Shown here: positions 48,809 through 61,454 of the stretch, piece after piece
Layout: every line of letters starts with the position of its first letter
How positions within the stretch are numbered: the first letter of the stretch is position 1
From: Mycobacterium terramassiliense
GTDB lineage: Bacteria; Actinomycetota; Actinomycetes; Mycobacteriales; Mycobacteriaceae
Reading direction: 5' to 3'
DNA: 64,000 bases
NCBI RefSeq assembly: GCF_900157385.1
Contig: NZ_LT717699.1
Coordinates: 764,603 to 828,602 of the forward strand
The notes under the pieces: generated by a model
Told to the model about the DNA's origin: nothing
What the model saw: only the letters and a program-made list of their open reading frames with translations
Databases searched by the model: none
Translations under genes and position numbers: made by a program

Positions 48809-51800
48809 CGTTCTGCCACTGACCCCCTTGCAGCAGGGGCTGTGGTTCCATGCCATCACCGCTCAGGGCGGGGATGACGTGTATGCCGTGCAGCTGGAGA
48901 TCGCGCTGAGTGGTCCGGTCGATCACGACCGCCTGCGCACGGCGGTGCAGGCGGTCGTCATCCGCCACCCGAACCTGGCGGCCCGATTCTCCGACAAGTT
49001 CGACCAGCCGGTGCAGATCATCCCGGCCGACCCCGTGGTGCCGTGGCGCTACGTCGACCTTCGCGACGCTCGCCCGGACCTCGACGGGCAGATCCGGCAG
49101 GTGTGTGCCGCCGAACGCGCCGCGGTCTGCAACCTCACCGACCAGCCCGCCTTTCGCGCCGCGCTGATCGGCACCGCCGAAGATCAGCACCGGTTGGTGC
49201 TGACCAATCACCACATCGTGCTGGATGGCTGGTCGCTGCCGATCCTGCTGGGGGAAATATTCGCCAGCTATCACGGGCGCTGGCTGCCCGCGGCGGCGAA
49301 GTACCGCAGCTTCGTGACGTGGCTGACGAGCCGCGACCTTGACGCCGCGCGCGAAGCCTGGCGTGAGGTACTGGCCGGATTCGACACCCCCACATTGCTG
49401 AGCCCGCCGGGCCGGCGGGGTCTGGGGCCGCGCGGCGTCGCATCGTTCCGGGTGGCCGAGCACACCACGCGGGCGCTCGGTGAGCTGGCGCGCGCCAGCC
49501 ACACCACCGTCAGCACCGTCGTGCAGGCCGCCTGGGCGCAACTGCTGATGTGGCTGACCGGCCGGCCCGACGTCGCTTTCGGCACGACGGTGTCGGGACG
49601 GCCGCCCGAGCTGCCCGGCGCCGACTCGATGGTGGGCCTCTTTATCAACACGGTGCCGGTGCGGGCGAGCGTCACGGCCACGACCACCACCACCGAGCTG
49701 CTCGATCAACTGCAACACGCCTACAACCACACGCTCGACCACCAGCACCTGGCGCTCAGCGAGATGCACCGCGTCACCGGACTGGACCAGCTGTTCGACA
49801 CCTTTTTCGTGTACGAGAACTACCCGCTCGACGCGGCCGCGTTGTCGGGCGCCGACGGATTGGCCGTCACCGATTTCACCCACCGCGAATACAACCACTA
49901 CCCGCTCGCGGTGCAGGCCATGCCGGGCGCCGAAATGGGCCTTCGCGTCGAATTCGACACCGATGTGTTCGACGCGGCCGCGATCGAGACGCTGATCGAG
50001 CGGTTCAAGCGGGTGCTGGCGGCGATGACCGCCGATTCGGGGCGGCGGTTGTCGTCGATGGATGTGCTCGACGCCGCCGAGCACGCCCAGCTGGAGAGGT
50101 GGGGCAACCGCACCGGATTGGCCCAGCCGGTGGGTGTGCCGGTGTCGATTCCGGTGCTGTTCGGCGCGCAAGTGGCGCGCACGCCGGACGCGGTGGCGAT
50201 CACCGCGGGGGAGCGTTCGTGGACCTACCGCGAGGTCAAGCAGGCGGCCAATCGGTTGGCGCACATGTTGACCGGCCAGGGTGTGGGTCCGGGCCAGCGC
50301 GTGGCGCTGCTGTTGCCGCGCTCGGCCGACGCGGTGGTGGCGATGTTGGCGGTGCTGAAAACCGGGGCGGCATACGTGCCGATCGACCCGACGGTGCCCG
50401 CGGCCCGGATGGAGTTCGTGCTCGACGACGCCGCGCCGATCGCGGTGATCACGACCGCGGGCCTGGCGGACCGGCTGGACGGGCGCGACGTGGCGGTCAT
50501 CGACATCGACGACCCCGCCGTCGATCGCCAACCCAGCACCGCGTTGCCGGCGCCGGCCCCCGATGACATCGCCTACCTCATCTACACGTCGGGTACCACC
50601 GGAACCCCCAAGGGCGTGGCGATCCCGCACCGCAACGTGACGCGGCTGCTCGAGACGCTGGACGCCGATCTGGAACTGGCGGGGCAGGTGTGGTCGCAGT
50701 GCCATTCGTTGGCCTTCGATTTTTCGGTGTGGGAGATCTGGGGCGCGCTGCTCTACGGCGGCCGGCTGGTGATCGTGCCCGATTCGGTGGTCCGCTCGCC
50801 GCAGGATCTGCACGCTTTGCTGGTCGCCGAACAGGTCACCGTCTTGAGCCAGACCCCGTCGGCGTTTTATGCGTTGCAGACCGCCGATGCGGCACAGCCC
50901 GAGCCGGAGCCTCGTCTGAAGCTCGAGGCCGTGGTCTTTGGCGGCGAGGCGCTGGAGCCGCAGCGGCTGCGGAGTTGGCTGGACAACCATCCGGGTTTGC
51001 CGCGGCTGATCAATATGTACGGCATCACCGAGACGACCGTGCACGCGTCGTTCCGGGAGATCGTCGTCAGCGACGTCGACAGCGTCGCGAGCCCCATCGG
51101 GGTTCCGCTGGCCCATCTGGAGTTCTTCGTGCTCGACGGGTGGTTGCGGCCGGTCCCGCCGGGTGTGGTGGGGGAGTTGTACGTGGCCGGTGCCGGAGTG
51201 GCGGACGGCTATGTGGGCCGGGCGTCGCTGAGCGCGACGCGGTTTGTGGCCTGCCCGTTCGTCGGCGCGGGAGCGCCCGGACAACGGATGTATCGCACCG
51301 GGGACCTGGTGTGGTGGGGTCCCGACGGACAGCTGCGGTACGTCGGACGTGCCGACAAACAGGTCAAGATCCGCGGCTACCGCATCGAACTCGGCGAAAT
51401 TCAGGCGGCCCTCAGCGCGCTGGACGGCGTCAAGCAGGCGGCGGTGATCGCCCGCGAGGACCGCCCCGGCGACAAGCGCCTGGTGGGCTACGTCACCGGA
51501 GTCACGGACCCGGCCTCGTTCGGAGCGTCGGCGCGCGCCGCGCTGGCCGAGCGGCTCCCGGCATACATGGTGCCCGCCGCGGTGGTGGTGCTCGACGCGC
51601 TGCCGTTGACGGTCAACGGCAAACTCGACACCCGGGCCCTGCCGGCACCCGAATACCAGGATGGCGACCACTATCGCGCCCCGACCAGCGCGGTCGAAGA
51701 GCTGCTGGCCGGCATCTACGCGCAGGTCCTGGGCGTGCAGCCGCCGCGGCTGGTGGGGGTGGATGAGTCGTTCTTCGACCTCGGTGGGGATTCGCTGTCG

Positions 51801-54800
51801 GCCGTGCGCCTGATCGCCGCGGTCAACAGCGGCCTGGATGCCGGTCTTTCGGTGCGTACGCTGTTCGAGGCGCCCACCGTTGCCCAGTTGGCGACGCGCA
51901 TCGGTGGGGATGAGGCGCAGTTGGAGCCTCTGGCGCCTTTCGCCGCCGCCGAGCGGCCCGCGGTGATTCCGCTGTCGTTCGCCCAGAGCCGGTTGTGGTT
52001 CATCGACCAGTTCCAGGGTCCCTCGACGATCTACAACATGGCGGTCGCCCTCCGGCTGCGCGGGCGGATGGATGCCGTTGAAGAAGAGGCGTTGGGCGCG
52101 GCGCTGGCCGACGTGGTGGCCCGGCAGGAGAGCCTGCGCACGCTGTTTGCCTCACACGACGGCATACCGTGCCAGCTGATCGTGCCTCCGGAGCGGGCCG
52201 ACTTCGGTTGGGCCGTCGTCGACGCGATCGGCTGGTCGGAGAGCCGGCTGACCGAGGCCTTCGACGCGGTGGCGCGTCACCCGTTCGACCTGGCAGCCGA
52301 GATCCCCATGCGGGCAAGGCTTTTCCGGGTTGCCGACGATGAACACGTGCTGGTGGCCGTGGTGCACCACATCGCCGCCGACGGTGCGTCCATCACCCCG
52401 CTGGTGCGCGATCTCGGGGTCGCCTACGCCAGCCGCAGCGTGGGGTCGGCCCCCGACTGGCCCGACCTCGCGGTGCAGTACGCCGACTACACGCTGTGGC
52501 AGCGCGCGCAGCTCGGGGAGCTCGGCGACAGCGGCAGCCGCATCGCCGCGCAGCTGGCCTACTGGCAGGAGGCCCTCGCCGGGATGCCGGAGCACCTGCA
52601 GCTGCCCACCGACCGGCCCTACCCGCCGGTCGCGGACTACCGCGGCGCGAGCGTGTCGGTGGACTGGCCGGCCGACCTGCAGCGGCAGGTCGCCCGGGTG
52701 GCCCGCGAACACAACGCCACCAGCTTCATGGTGATGCAGGCCGCCATGGCCGTGTTGCTGGCCAAGCTCACCGCGAGTTCCGATGTGTCCGTGGGCTTTC
52801 CGATCGCCGGGCGCGGGGACCCCGCGCTGGACGAGCTGGTGGGCTTCTTCGTCAACACCCTGGTGCTGCGTGTTGATCTGGCCGGCGATCCCAGCGTCGC
52901 CGAACTGCTCGCCCAGGTGCGGGCGCGCAGCCTGGCCGCATACGAGCATCAGGACGTGCCCTTCGAGGTGCTGGTGGAACGGCTCAACCCGACCCGAAGC
53001 CTGACCCACCACCCGCTGGTCCAGGTGATGTTGGCCTGGCAGAGCGGGCAGGGCCAGGGTATGACCGGCCCCGCGGCCGGGTTGGCCTTGGGGGGCTTGC
53101 AGGTCACGCCGTTGCCGCTCGACACCCGGACGGCCCGCACCGACCTGGCGTTCTCCCTGGGCGAGACGTGGACCGACGCCGGTGAGCCCGCTGGAATCAC
53201 CGGGGCGGTGGAATTCCGGACCGACGTGTTCGACGCCGCCAGCATCGAAACGCTGATCGAGCGACTCCAGCGGGTGCTGGTCGCCATGACGGCGGACGCG
53301 GGGCGGCGGCTGTCGTCGGTGGATCTGCTCGACGAGGCCGAGCACGCCCGCCTCGACGAGGCGGGCAACCGCGCGGTATTGACGAGGCGGGCCCCGGCCC
53401 CTTTGGTCTCGGTACCGGAGCTGTTCGCCGCCCAGGTGGCCCGCGCCCCCGAGGCGCCGGCGGTGACCTTCGAGGGCCGGTCGATGACCTACCGAGAACT
53501 CGACGAGGCCGCTAACCGGTTCGCGCACTTGCTGGCCGGCCACGGTGTCGGCCCGGGCGCGTGTGTGGCGTTGCTGTTGGACCGGTCGGCTCAGGCCGTC
53601 GTGACCATGCTGGCGGTGCTGAAGGCCGGGGCGGCCTACCTGGCGATCGACCCGGCGCTGCCGGCGGCCCGGATCGCGTTCATGCTGGACGATGCCGCGC
53701 CGGTCGCCGCGGTCACCACCGCGGGGTTGGCCGAGCGGCTGGACGGGCGGGACCTGGCGGTCATCGACATCGATGAAATCGGGGCCGCCGTCGGGGACCA
53801 ACCCATCCCCGCGCCGCCGGCACCGGCGGCCGACGACATCGCGTACCTGATCTACACCTCGGGGACCACCGGAACGCCTAAAGGTGTGGCGATCGCCCAC
53901 CGCAACCTGGCCCACCTGGCCCAGTCGACGCCGACATCGTTGCCGGCGACACAGGTGTGGACGCAATGCCACTCGTACGCTTTCGACTTCTCGGTGTGGG
54001 AGATCTGGGCGGCACTGCTCGGCGGCGGGCGGCTGGTGGTGGTGCCTCAGTCCGTCGTCGCCTCACCGGACGATTTCCACGACCTGCTGGCCCGCGAACG
54101 CGTCAACGTGCTCACGCAAACCCCGTCGGCCGTTGCCGCACTGTCCCCGCAACGATTGGAGTCGGAGGCGTTACTGCTCGGCGGCGAGGCCTGCCCGGCC
54201 GAGGTGGTGGACCAGTGGGCGCCCGGGCGGGTGGTGATCAACGCCTACGGCCCCACCGAGGCCACGGTGTATGCCTCGATGAGCGCGCCGTTGCAACCGG
54301 GGTCGGGGGCGGCCCCGATCGGTGCGCCCGTGTCCACGGCGGCGTTGTTCGTCCTGGACGAGTCGTTGCGGCGGGTGCCTGCCGGTGTGGTCGGGGAACT
54401 GTATGTGGCCGGCCGGGGGGTGGGCGTCGGATACGTCGGCCGGACCGGGCTGACCGCCTCGCGCTTTGTGGCCTGCCCGTTCGGCGGCGCGGACGCGCCC
54501 GGAACCCGCATGTACCGCACCGGGGACTTGGTACGGTGGCGCGCCGACGGGCAGCTGCAGTACCTGGGTCGCGCCGACGAGCAGGTCAAGATTCGCGGCT
54601 ACCGCATCGAACCGGGCGAAGTCCGGGCCGCGCTGGCCGCGTTCGACGGCGTGGAGCAGGCGGTGGTGGTCGCTCGCGAAGACCGCCCCGGCGATAAGCG
54701 TCTGGTGGGGTACATCACCGGGACCGCGGATCCGGTGGCGGTGCGTTCTGCGCTGGCCGAGCGGCTGCCGGCTTACATGGTTCCCGCCGCGGTGGTGGGG

Positions 54801-57800
54801 TTGGCGGCGCTGCCGTTGACGGTCAACGGCAAGCTCGACGCCAGGGCGCTGCCGGCCCCCGGATACGAGGCCACCGATAGCTACCGCGCACCGACCAACC
54901 CGACCGAGGAGATCCTGGCCGGCATCTATGCCCAGGTGTTGGGGGTGGAACGGGTCGGGGTGGACGACTCATTTTTCGACCTGGGTGGGGATTCGCTGTC
55001 GGCGATGCGCCTGATCGCAGCGATCAACACCGGTCTGGGCGCCGGCGTCGCGGTGCGCGCGGTGTTCGAGGCGCCGACGGTGGCCCAGTTGGCGACGCGC
55101 ATCCACGGTGGTGAGCGCGGGCTGGAGCCCTTGGTGGCCGTCGAGCGGCCCGCTGTGATCCCGTTGTCGTTCGCGCAGAACCGGTTATGGTTCATCGACC
55201 AGTTGCAGGGTCCGTCACCGGTGTACAACCTGGCGGTGGCGCTGCGGCTGCGTGGGCGGCTGGATGCCGACGCGTTTTGCGCGGCGCTGGCCGACGTGGT
55301 GGGCCGCCATGAAAGCCTGCGCACGCTGTTCGCCGCCCCCGACGGGATACCGCAGCAGCTGGTGCTCGCCGCCGAGCGGGCCGACTTCGGTTGGGACGTA
55401 GTCGACGCGACCGCATGGTCGCCGGTCCGGCTGCAGGAGGCCATCGAGGAGACGGCGCGTCACAGCTTTGACCTCGCGGCCGAAATCCCTTTGCGCGCCA
55501 AGCTTTTCCGCGTCGCCGACGACGAACACGTGCTGGTTGCCGTGGTGCATCACATCGCCGCCGACGGCTTGTCGATCGACCCGCTGGTGCGTGATATGGC
55601 CGTGGCCTACGCCGGCCGATGTGCGGGGCAAGCTCCCGGTTGGACGCCGCTGCCGGTGCAGTATGTCGATTACACGCTCTGGCAGCGCGCGCAGTTCGGC
55701 GATCTCAGCGATGGCGACAGCCCGATCGCCGCCCAGCTGGCGTACTGGCAGCAGGCCCTGGCGGGGATGCCCGAGCGGCTGGAGCTGCCCACCGACCGGC
55801 CCTACCCGCCGGTGGCCGATCAGCGGGGCGCCGCCGTGCTGGTGGGTTGGCCCGCCGAATTGCACCGGCAGGTGGCCCGGGTGGCCCGCGAACACAACTC
55901 GACCAATTTCATGGTGATGCAGACCGCGTTGGCCGTGCTGCTGGCCAAGCTGAGCGCGAGTTCCGATGTGGCGGTTGGCTTCCCAATAGGCGGGCGCCGT
56001 GACCCCGCGCTGGACGAGCTGGTCGGTTTCTTCGTCAACACGCTGGTGTTGCGCGTCGATCTGACCGGCGATCCCAGTGTCGCCGACCTGCTCGCTCAGG
56101 TGCGGGCACGCAGCCTCGCCGCCTACGAGCACCAAGATGTGCCCTTCGAAGTGGTCGTCGAGCGGCTGAATCCCACGCGATCGCTGACCCATCACCCGCT
56201 GGTTCAGGTGATGCTGGCCTGGCGGACCCTGCACGGCATCGACGACGATGTCGAGTTGGCGTTGGGAGACCTCGAGCTCACCCAGCTGCCGGTGGACACC
56301 GGCACCGCCCGCATGGACTTGGCGTTCTCGTTGGAAGAACACCTGAATGAGGACGGTGAGCCGGCCGGCATCGCCGGGTCGGTGGAGTTCCGTACCGACG
56401 TGTTCGACGCGGCCAGCATCGAAACGCTGATAGCGCGTTTGCAGCGCGTGCTGGTCGCGATGACCACCGACCCGGCTCGGCGGCTGTCGTCCATCGGCGT
56501 GCTCGACGAGGTCGAGCGGGCCCGGCTGGAGGACTGGGGTAACCGGGCGGTGTTGGCGAAGCCGGTCGGCCCGCCGGTCTCGATTCCGGAAGTGTTCGCC
56601 CAGCAGGTCGCGCGCGTACCGGACGCCGTGGCGGTGACCTTCGACGGCGCGTCGATGACCTACCGGGAGCTGGACAGGGCGGCCAACAGGTTGGCGCATC
56701 TCTTGGCCGATGAAGGCGTCGGCCCGGGACGGCGCGTCGGGCTGTTGTTGCCTCGGTCGGCCGATGCGGTGGTGGCGATCCTGGCGGTGGTGAAGACGGG
56801 CGCGGCGTATGTGCCGATCGACCCGGCGGTGCCGGCGTCGCGCATGCAGTTCGTGCTCGACGACGCCGCGCCGATCGCCGCGATCACCACCGCGGAATAC
56901 CGCCCGCGGTTGGAGGGACGCGATCTGCTGGTCGTCGATATCGACGATGACGCCGTTGGCAGCCGGCCCAGCACCGCGGTGGCGGCGGCGTGCCCGGACG
57001 ACGTCGCCTACATCATCTACACCTCGGGCACGACCGGAAACCCCAAGGGGGTGGCGGTCCCGCATCGCAACGTGACCCGGCTGCTCGAGACGCTGGCCGG
57101 CGACATGGAGCTCGCCGGACGGGTGTGGACGCAGTGCCATTCGCTGGCTTTCGACTTCTCGGTGTGGGAGATCTGGGGCGCGCTGCTGTACGGCGGGCGC
57201 GTGGTGGTGGTGCCCGACTCGGTGGTGCGCTCGCCCGAAGACCTGCACGCGCTGCTGGTGGCTGAGCGGGTCAGCGTCTTGAGCCAGACCCCGTCGGCGT
57301 TTTACGCCCTGCAGGCCGCCGACGCGTTGCAGCCCGAGCTGGGATCTCAGTTGGAGCTGGAGGCCGTGGTGTTCGGCGGCGAAGCGCTCGAACCGCAGCG
57401 GCTGCGCGCGTGGCGGGACACTCACCCCGCTCAGCCCCGGCTGATCAACATGTACGGCATCACCGAGACGACCGTGCACGCCTCGTTCCGCGAGATCGTC
57501 GCCGCGGATGTCGACACCGCGGTCAGCCCCATCGGGGTGCCCTTGGCGCACCTCGGTTTCTTCGTGCTCGATAAGTCGTTGCAGCCGGTGCCCCCCGGTG
57601 TGGTCGGCGAGTTGTACGTCGCCGGCGCCGGGTTGGCGCACGGGTACGTCGGCCGCGCGGGTTTGACGGCGACGCGGTTCGTCGCGTGTCCGTTCGGCGG
57701 CCCGGGAGCGCGCATGTATCGCACCGGCGACCTGATGTGCTGGGGCGCCGACGGGCAGTTGCGCTACCTGGGGCGCGCCGATGAACAGGTCAAGATCCGC

Positions 57801-60800
57801 GGCTATCGCATCGAACTGGGTGAGGTCCAGGCGACGTTGAACGGCCTGGATGGCGTGGAGCAGGCGGTGGTGATCGCCCGCGAGGACCGCCCCGGGGACA
57901 AGCGCCTGGTGGGTTACGTGACCGGGACGCTGGATCCGGCAGGGGTGCGCGCCGCGCTGGCCGAGCGGCTGCCGGCCTACATGGTTCCGGCCGCGGTGGT
58001 GGCGTTGGACGCGCTGCCGCTGACCGTCAACGGCAAACTCGACACCCGCGCCCTGCCGGCGCCGGAGTATCAGGACGTCGATCACTACCGCGCCCCCGCC
58101 GACGCGGTCGAGGAGATCCTGGCCGGCATCTATGCCCAGGTGCTGGGGCTGGAGCGGGTCGGGGTCGAGGAGTCGTTCTTCGAGCTCGGCGGGGACAGCA
58201 TCCTGTCGATGCAGGTGGTGGCGCGGGCGCGCGCCGCCGGCGTGGTGTGTAGGCCGCGCGACATCTTCGTCGAGCAGACCGTGGCAAAGCTCGCCCGGGT
58301 GGCCGGCGTGGTCGCCGACGACGCCGAGGTGATCGACGAGGGCGTCGGGGCGGTGGTGGCCACCCCGATCATGCGCTGGCTGCAGAGCGTGCAGGGCCCG
58401 GTGGCGGAGTTCAACCAGACGGTGCTGGTGCAGGCCCCGGTCGGGGTGACCTCGTCGGACGTCGTGGCGGTGTTGCAGGCCTTGCTCGATCGGCACGCGA
58501 CGTTGCGGCTGCGCGTCGACAGCAACAACACAGACGGCGCCGACGGGTGGTCGGTGACGGTGCCCGACCCGGGCTCGGTGGACGCGCGCGGCTGCCTGCA
58601 GACGGTGGACATGCTGTCCGACGACGCCGTGCTGGCGGCGCGAGCGCGGCTGAACCCGGCCGCCGGGGTGATGCTGAGCGCGCTGTGGGCGGCCCCCACC
58701 GGTCAGTTGCTGTTGATCGTTCACCATCTGGCGGTCGACGGGGTGTCCTGGCGGATCTTGCTCGAGGACCTCAACCTTGCCTGGGCGCAGCACCGCGGCG
58801 GGCAGCAGGTCGTGTTGCCGGCTCCGAGGACGTCGTTCGCCCGGTGGGCGGCGCTGCTGGCCGAGCACGCCCGCCGCCCAGAGGTCGTGGAGAAGGCGCC
58901 CGCGTGGCGGCGGATTGCGGCGCTGCCCGCGGAGTTGCCGGCGGTGCGGCCGGCGGTGGATACCTATGCGACCGCCGGGAACTTGGCGGTGGAGCTGGAC
59001 GCCGAGACGACCCGGATGCTCCTCGGTGAGGTCCCCGCGGCGTTCCACGCCGGGATACACGAGATCCTGTTGATCGCGTTCGCGTTGGCGTGCGCCGAGT
59101 TCTTGGGGACTGGTGCCGCGCCGGTCGTGATCGACGCGGAGGGTCACGGGCGCCAGGAGGAGCTGGACGCCAGCGTCGACCTGTCGCGCACGGTGGGGTG
59201 GTTCACCACCAAGTATCCGGTGGCGCTCACCGTAGGCGGGCTGGACTGGGCCCAGGTGCTGGCCGGTGACGCGGGGCTCGGGGCGGTGATCAAGGACGCC
59301 AAAGAGCAGCTTCGGGCCCTGCCGGACGGTTTGACCTACGGGCTGCTGCGCTACTTGAACGGTGACGTCGACCTGGAGGGGTCCGACCCGACGATCGGGT
59401 TCAACTACCTGGGGCGGCTGGGCGCTGCGGCAACCGAGGTGTCCGGCGACATCTGGGAGATCCGCCAGGACGGCTGGGCGGTGACCGGCGTTGCCGCGGC
59501 GACCCCCATGCCGCTGATGCACACCGTGGAGCTCAACGCGGGCACCCTGGACGCCGCCACCGGTCCGCGCCTGCGCGCGGGCTGGACGTGGGCGCCGTCG
59601 GCCCTGGACCAGGCGCAGGTGAGCCGGCTGAGCCGCCTGTGGTTCGACGCGCTGGCGGGCATCTGCGCACATGTGCGAGGCGGTGGCGGCGGGTTGACGC
59701 CGTCGGATATCGCGCCCGCCCGGCTGAGCCAGCTGCAGATCGACGAGCTTGCGCGGCAGTACCGCATCGCCGACGTGCTGCCGCTGACCCCCCTCCAGCA
59801 GGGGCTGCTGTTTCACGCCAGCACCGCCCAAGGTGGCGACGACGTGTACGCGGTGCAGCTCGATGTCACGCTGAGCGGTCGGCTCGACCAGCACCGCCTG
59901 CGCGACGCCGTGCACACGGTGGTCGCCCGCCACCCCAACCTGGCGGCCCGGTTCAGCGCGCGGTTCGACCAGCCGGTGCAGATCATCCCGGCCGATCCCG
60001 TGGTGCCTTGGCGGTATCTCGACCTCAGCGAGGGGGATGTGGACCTCGATGAGCAGATCCAGCAGGTCTGCGCCGCCGAACGCGCCGCGGTCTACGACTT
60101 GGCCGACCATCCCGCGTTGCGGGTCGCCCTGATCCGCACCGCGGAAGACCGGCACCGGTTCGTGCTGACGAATCACCACATCGTGCTCGACGGGTGGTCG
60201 CTGCCGATCCTGCTGGGCGAATTATTCGCCAGCTATTACGGTCAACGGCTGCCGGCGGCGGGGTCGTATCGCAGGTTCGTGTCCTGGCTGGCCGGTCGCG
60301 ACCTGGAGGGCGCCCGCGCGGTGTGGCGGGACATATTCGCCGGCTTTGCCGCCCCCACCCTGGTCGGACCGCCGGATTGGTTCGGGCTGGGGCGGCGCGG
60401 CGTCGCGTCGTTCCGGGTACCCGAACCGACCACGCGGGCGCTCGGCGAGTTGGCGCGCTCGCGCCACACCACCGTGAGCACCGTGCTGCAGGCCGCCTGG
60501 GCCCAGCTGCTGATGTGGCTGACCGGCCAGCGCGATGTCGCCTTCGGCGCCGTGGTCTCCGGGCGGCCGGCCGAGGTGCCGGGGGCGGACTCGATGGTGG
60601 GCCTCTTCATCAACACCGTGCCGGTGCGGGCGAGCATCACCGGCGGGACCACCACCACCGACCTGCTCGATCAACTGCAGGGTGACCACAACCGCACACT
60701 GGACCATCAGCACCTGGCGCTGAGCGAGATCCACCGTGCCACCGGCCACGCAAGGCTCTTCGACACCGTTTTCGTGTACGAGAATTACCCGGCGGACGCC

Positions 60801-61412
60801 ACCGCATTGTCGGGAAGCGACGGGTTGGCCATCACCGAGATCACCAACCGCGACTACTACCACTACCCGCTCACGGTCCAGGCGCTGCCGGGCCGCGAAT
60901 TGGAGCTGCACGTCCAATTCCGCGCGGACGTTTTCGACCGGGCCGACATCGAGGCACTGATCGAGCGGTTCAAGGAGACGTTGGTCGCCATGACCACCGA
61001 CCCGGCGCGACCGCTGTCGTCGGTCGATGCGCCAGACGAGGGCAGGCACGCGCGCCCGGACAGATCCGGCCACCACCCGCCGCAGGCCCAGCCGGCACCC
61101 CCTGCGGTGTCGGTACCCGAACACCACCACAACGGTGAGGGCCACGCCCCGACGAGCCTGATCGAGCAGATCTTGACCGGGATCTACACGCAGGTGCTCG
61201 GCGTGGACCGCGTCGGGGTCGACGAATCGTTTTTCGACCTCGGCGGGGACTCCCTTGCCGCGATGCGGGCCACCGCCACGATCAACACCGCCCTCGATGC
61301 CAACCTCGAAGTGACCGCCCTGTTCGAGGCCCCGTCCGTCAGGCGCTTGAGCCAGCGGTTGGGCGGACACGCCTGCTCGGTCGAAGAGGTTCCCGTCATC
61401 CCGGATCTGTAG
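48795..61412 (+). CDS. NRPS, modules C-A-T, C-A-T, C-A-T-E and terminal C-T
   Basis: This protein has 4205 residues. Module 2: C (HHIVLDG near 139), A (TSGTTG near 597), T (GGDS near 998). Module 3: C (HHIAADG near 1191), A (near 1688), T (near 2064). Module 4: C (near 2252), A (near 2743), T (near 3132), E (HHLAVDG near 3310, EGHGR near 3448, NYLGR near 3537). Then a C domain (HHIVLDG near 3793) joined by a short His/Pro-rich linker to a carrier domain (GGDSLAAM near 4151). Pocket codes read DFWSVGMVHK (modules 2 and 4, Thr-like) and DFWTLGAVYK (module 3, unassigned). C domains after the E domains share [15 protein letters not shown], suiting a D-residue donor. No thioesterase or reductase follows, so release is unexplained. 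The ATG at 48795 lies inside the end of the previous gene. Confidence 0.92.
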   Translation: MRIADVLPLTPLQQGLWFHAITAQGGDDVYAVQLEIALSGPVDHDRLRTAVQAVVIRHPNLAARFSDKFDQPVQIIPADPVVPWRYVDLRDARPDLDGQIRQVCAAERAAVCNLTDQPAFRAALIGTAEDQHRLVLTNHHIVLDGWSLPILLGEIFASYHGRWLPAAAKYRSFVTWLTSRDLDAAREAWREVLAGFDTPTLLSPPGRRGLGPRGVASFRVAEHTTRALGELARASHTTVSTVVQAAWAQLLMWLTGRPDVAFGTTVSGRPPELPGADSMVGLFINTVPVRASVTATTTTTELLDQLQHAYNHTLDHQHLALSEMHRVTGLDQLFDTFFVYENYPLDAAALSGADGLAVTDFTHREYNHYPLAVQAMPGAEMGLRVEFDTDVFDAAAIETLIERFKRVLAAMTADSGRRLSSMDVLDAAEHAQLERWGNRTGLAQPVGVPVSIPVLFGAQVARTPDAVAITAGERSWTYREVKQAANRLAHMLTGQGVGPGQRVALLLPRSADAVVAMLAVLKTGAAYVPIDPTVPAARMEFVLDDAAPIAVITTAGLADRLDGRDVAVIDIDDPAVDRQPSTALPAPAPDDIAYLIYTSGTTGTPKGVAIPHRNVTRLLETLDADLELAGQVWSQCHSLAFDFSVWEIWGALLYGGRLVIVPDSVVRSPQDLHALLVAEQVTVLSQTPSAFYALQTADAAQPEPEPRLKLEAVVFGGEALEPQRLRSWLDNHPGLPRLINMYGITETTVHASFREIVVSDVDSVASPIGVPLAHLEFFVLDGWLRPVPPGVVGELYVAGAGVADGYVGRASLSATRFVACPFVGAGAPGQRMYRTGDLVWWGPDGQLRYVGRADKQVKIRGYRIELGEIQAALSALDGVKQAAVIAREDRPGDKRLVGYVTGVTDPASFGASARAALAERLPAYMVPAAVVVLDALPLTVNGKLDTRALPAPEYQDGDHYRAPTSAVEELLAGIYAQVLGVQPPRLVGVDESFFDLGGDSLSAVRLIAAVNSGLDAGLSVRTLFEAPTVAQLATRIGGDEAQLEPLAPFAAAERPAVIPLSFAQSRLWFIDQFQGPSTIYNMAVALRLRGRMDAVEEEALGAALADVVARQESLRTLFASHDGIPCQLIVPPERADFGWAVVDAIGWSESRLTEAFDAVARHPFDLAAEIPMRARLFRVADDEHVLVAVVHHIAADGASITPLVRDLGVAYASRSVGSAPDWPDLAVQYADYTLWQRAQLGELGDSGSRIAAQLAYWQEALAGMPEHLQLPTDRPYPPVADYRGASVSVDWPADLQRQVARVAREHNATSFMVMQAAMAVLLAKLTASSDVSVGFPIAGRGDPALDELVGFFVNTLVLRVDLAGDPSVAELLAQVRARSLAAYEHQDVPFEVLVERLNPTRSLTHHPLVQVMLAWQSGQGQGMTGPAAGLALGGLQVTPLPLDTRTARTDLAFSLGETWTDAGEPAGITGAVEFRTDVFDAASIETLIERLQRVLVAMTADAGRRLSSVDLLDEAEHARLDEAGNRAVLTRRAPAPLVSVPELFAAQVARAPEAPAVTFEGRSMTYRELDEAANRFAHLLAGHGVGPGACVALLLDRSAQAVVTMLAVLKAGAAYLAIDPALPAARIAFMLDDAAPVAAVTTAGLAERLDGRDLAVIDIDEIGAAVGDQPIPAPPAPAADDIAYLIYTSGTTGTPKGVAIAHRNLAHLAQSTPTSLPATQVWTQCHSYAFDFSVWEIWAALLGGGRLVVVPQSVVASPDDFHDLLARERVNVLTQTPSAVAALSPQRLESEALLLGGEACPAEVVDQWAPGRVVINAYGPTEATVYASMSAPLQPGSGAAPIGAPVSTAALFVLDESLRRVPAGVVGELYVAGRGVGVGYVGRTGLTASRFVACPFGGADAPGTRMYRTGDLVRWRADGQLQYLGRADEQVKIRGYRIEPGEVRAALAAFDGVEQAVVVAREDRPGDKRLVGYITGTADPVAVRSALAERLPAYMVPAAVVGLAALPLTVNGKLDARALPAPGYEATDSYRAPTNPTEEILAGIYAQVLGVERVGVDDSFFDLGGDSLSAMRLIAAINTGLGAGVAVRAVFEAPTVAQLATRIHGGERGLEPLVAVERPAVIPLSFAQNRLWFIDQLQGPSPVYNLAVALRLRGRLDADAFCAALADVVGRHESLRTLFAAPDGIPQQLVLAAERADFGWDVVDATAWSPVRLQEAIEETARHSFDLAAEIPLRAKLFRVADDEHVLVAVVHHIAADGLSIDPLVRDMAVAYAGRCAGQAPGWTPLPVQYVDYTLWQRAQFGDLSDGDSPIAAQLAYWQQALAGMPERLELPTDRPYPPVADQRGAAVLVGWPAELHRQVARVAREHNSTNFMVMQTALAVLLAKLSASSDVAVGFPIGGRRDPALDELVGFFVNTLVLRVDLTGDPSVADLLAQVRARSLAAYEHQDVPFEVVVERLNPTRSLTHHPLVQVMLAWRTLHGIDDDVELALGDLELTQLPVDTGTARMDLAFSLEEHLNEDGEPAGIAGSVEFRTDVFDAASIETLIARLQRVLVAMTTDPARRLSSIGVLDEVERARLEDWGNRAVLAKPVGPPVSIPEVFAQQVARVPDAVAVTFDGASMTYRELDRAANRLAHLLADEGVGPGRRVGLLLPRSADAVVAILAVVKTGAAYVPIDPAVPASRMQFVLDDAAPIAAITTAEYRPRLEGRDLLVVDIDDDAVGSRPSTAVAAACPDDVAYIIYTSGTTGNPKGVAVPHRNVTRLLETLAGDMELAGRVWTQCHSLAFDFSVWEIWGALLYGGRVVVVPDSVVRSPEDLHALLVAERVSVLSQTPSAFYALQAADALQPELGSQLELEAVVFGGEALEPQRLRAWRDTHPAQPRLINMYGITETTVHASFREIVAADVDTAVSPIGVPLAHLGFFVLDKSLQPVPPGVVGELYVAGAGLAHGYVGRAGLTATRFVACPFGGPGARMYRTGDLMCWGADGQLRYLGRADEQVKIRGYRIELGEVQATLNGLDGVEQAVVIAREDRPGDKRLVGYVTGTLDPAGVRAALAERLPAYMVPAAVVALDALPLTVNGKLDTRALPAPEYQDVDHYRAPADAVEEILAGIYAQVLGLERVGVEESFFELGGDSILSMQVVARARAAGVVCRPRDIFVEQTVAKLARVAGVVADDAEVIDEGVGAVVATPIMRWLQSVQGPVAEFNQTVLVQAPVGVTSSDVVAVLQALLDRHATLRLRVDSNNTDGADGWSVTVPDPGSVDARGCLQTVDMLSDDAVLAARARLNPAAGVMLSALWAAPTGQLLLIVHHLAVDGVSWRILLEDLNLAWAQHRGGQQVVLPAPRTSFARWAALLAEHARRPEVVEKAPAWRRIAALPAELPAVRPAVDTYATAGNLAVELDAETTRMLLGEVPAAFHAGIHEILLIAFALACAEFLGTGAAPVVIDAEGHGRQEELDASVDLSRTVGWFTTKYPVALTVGGLDWAQVLAGDAGLGAVIKDAKEQLRALPDGLTYGLLRYLNGDVDLEGSDPTIGFNYLGRLGAAATEVSGDIWEIRQDGWAVTGVAAATPMPLMHTVELNAGTLDAATGPRLRAGWTWAPSALDQAQVSRLSRLWFDALAGICAHVRGGGGGLTPSDIAPARLSQLQIDELARQYRIADVLPLTPLQQGLLFHASTAQGGDDVYAVQLDVTLSGRLDQHRLRDAVHTVVARHPNLAARFSARFDQPVQIIPADPVVPWRYLDLSEGDVDLDEQIQQVCAAERAAVYDLADHPALRVALIRTAEDRHRFVLTNHHIVLDGWSLPILLGELFASYYGQRLPAAGSYRRFVSWLAGRDLEGARAVWRDIFAGFAAPTLVGPPDWFGLGRRGVASFRVPEPTTRALGELARSRHTTVSTVLQAAWAQLLMWLTGQRDVAFGAVVSGRPAEVPGADSMVGLFINTVPVRASITGGTTTTDLLDQLQGDHNRTLDHQHLALSEIHRATGHARLFDTVFVYENYPADATALSGSDGLAITEITNRDYYHYPLTVQALPGRELELHVQFRADVFDRADIEALIERFKETLVAMTTDPARPLSSVDAPDEGRHARPDRSGHHPPQAQPAPPAVSVPEHHHNGEGHAPTSLIEQILTGIYTQVLGVDRVGVDESFFDLGGDSLAAMRATATINTALDANLEVTALFEAPSVRRLSQRLGGHACSVEEVPVIPDL

Positions 61413-61413
61413 C

Positions 61414-61441
61414 GCCGCGCCGAGGCGAGCGCGGCTCGGCG
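61414..61441. terminator. GC-rich hairpins between convergent genes
   Basis: Directly after the NRPS stop, GCCGCGC and GCGCGGC form a perfect 7-bp stem with an 8-nt loop, and CGCCGAG/CTCGGCG offers a competing stem. No U-tract follows, as is common for mycobacterial terminators. The position between convergent genes supports a terminator role, but proof is lacking. Confidence 0.4.
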
Positions 61442-61454
61442 AAACATGCGGTGG

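Noticed and set aside
55215..60179. Minus-strand open frame of 1654 codons opposite the second NRPS gene
   Set aside because: It is the antisense shadow of a very GC-rich coding frame. The product is rich in His, Arg, Gly and Gln with no domains, while the plus strand has complete NRPS motifs.
30979..61412. Interpretation as the standard GPL (mps1/mps2) cluster
   Set aside because: There are two E domains instead of three, no terminal reductase, a C-T ending, and adenylation codes that do not read Phe-Thr-Ala-Ala in order.
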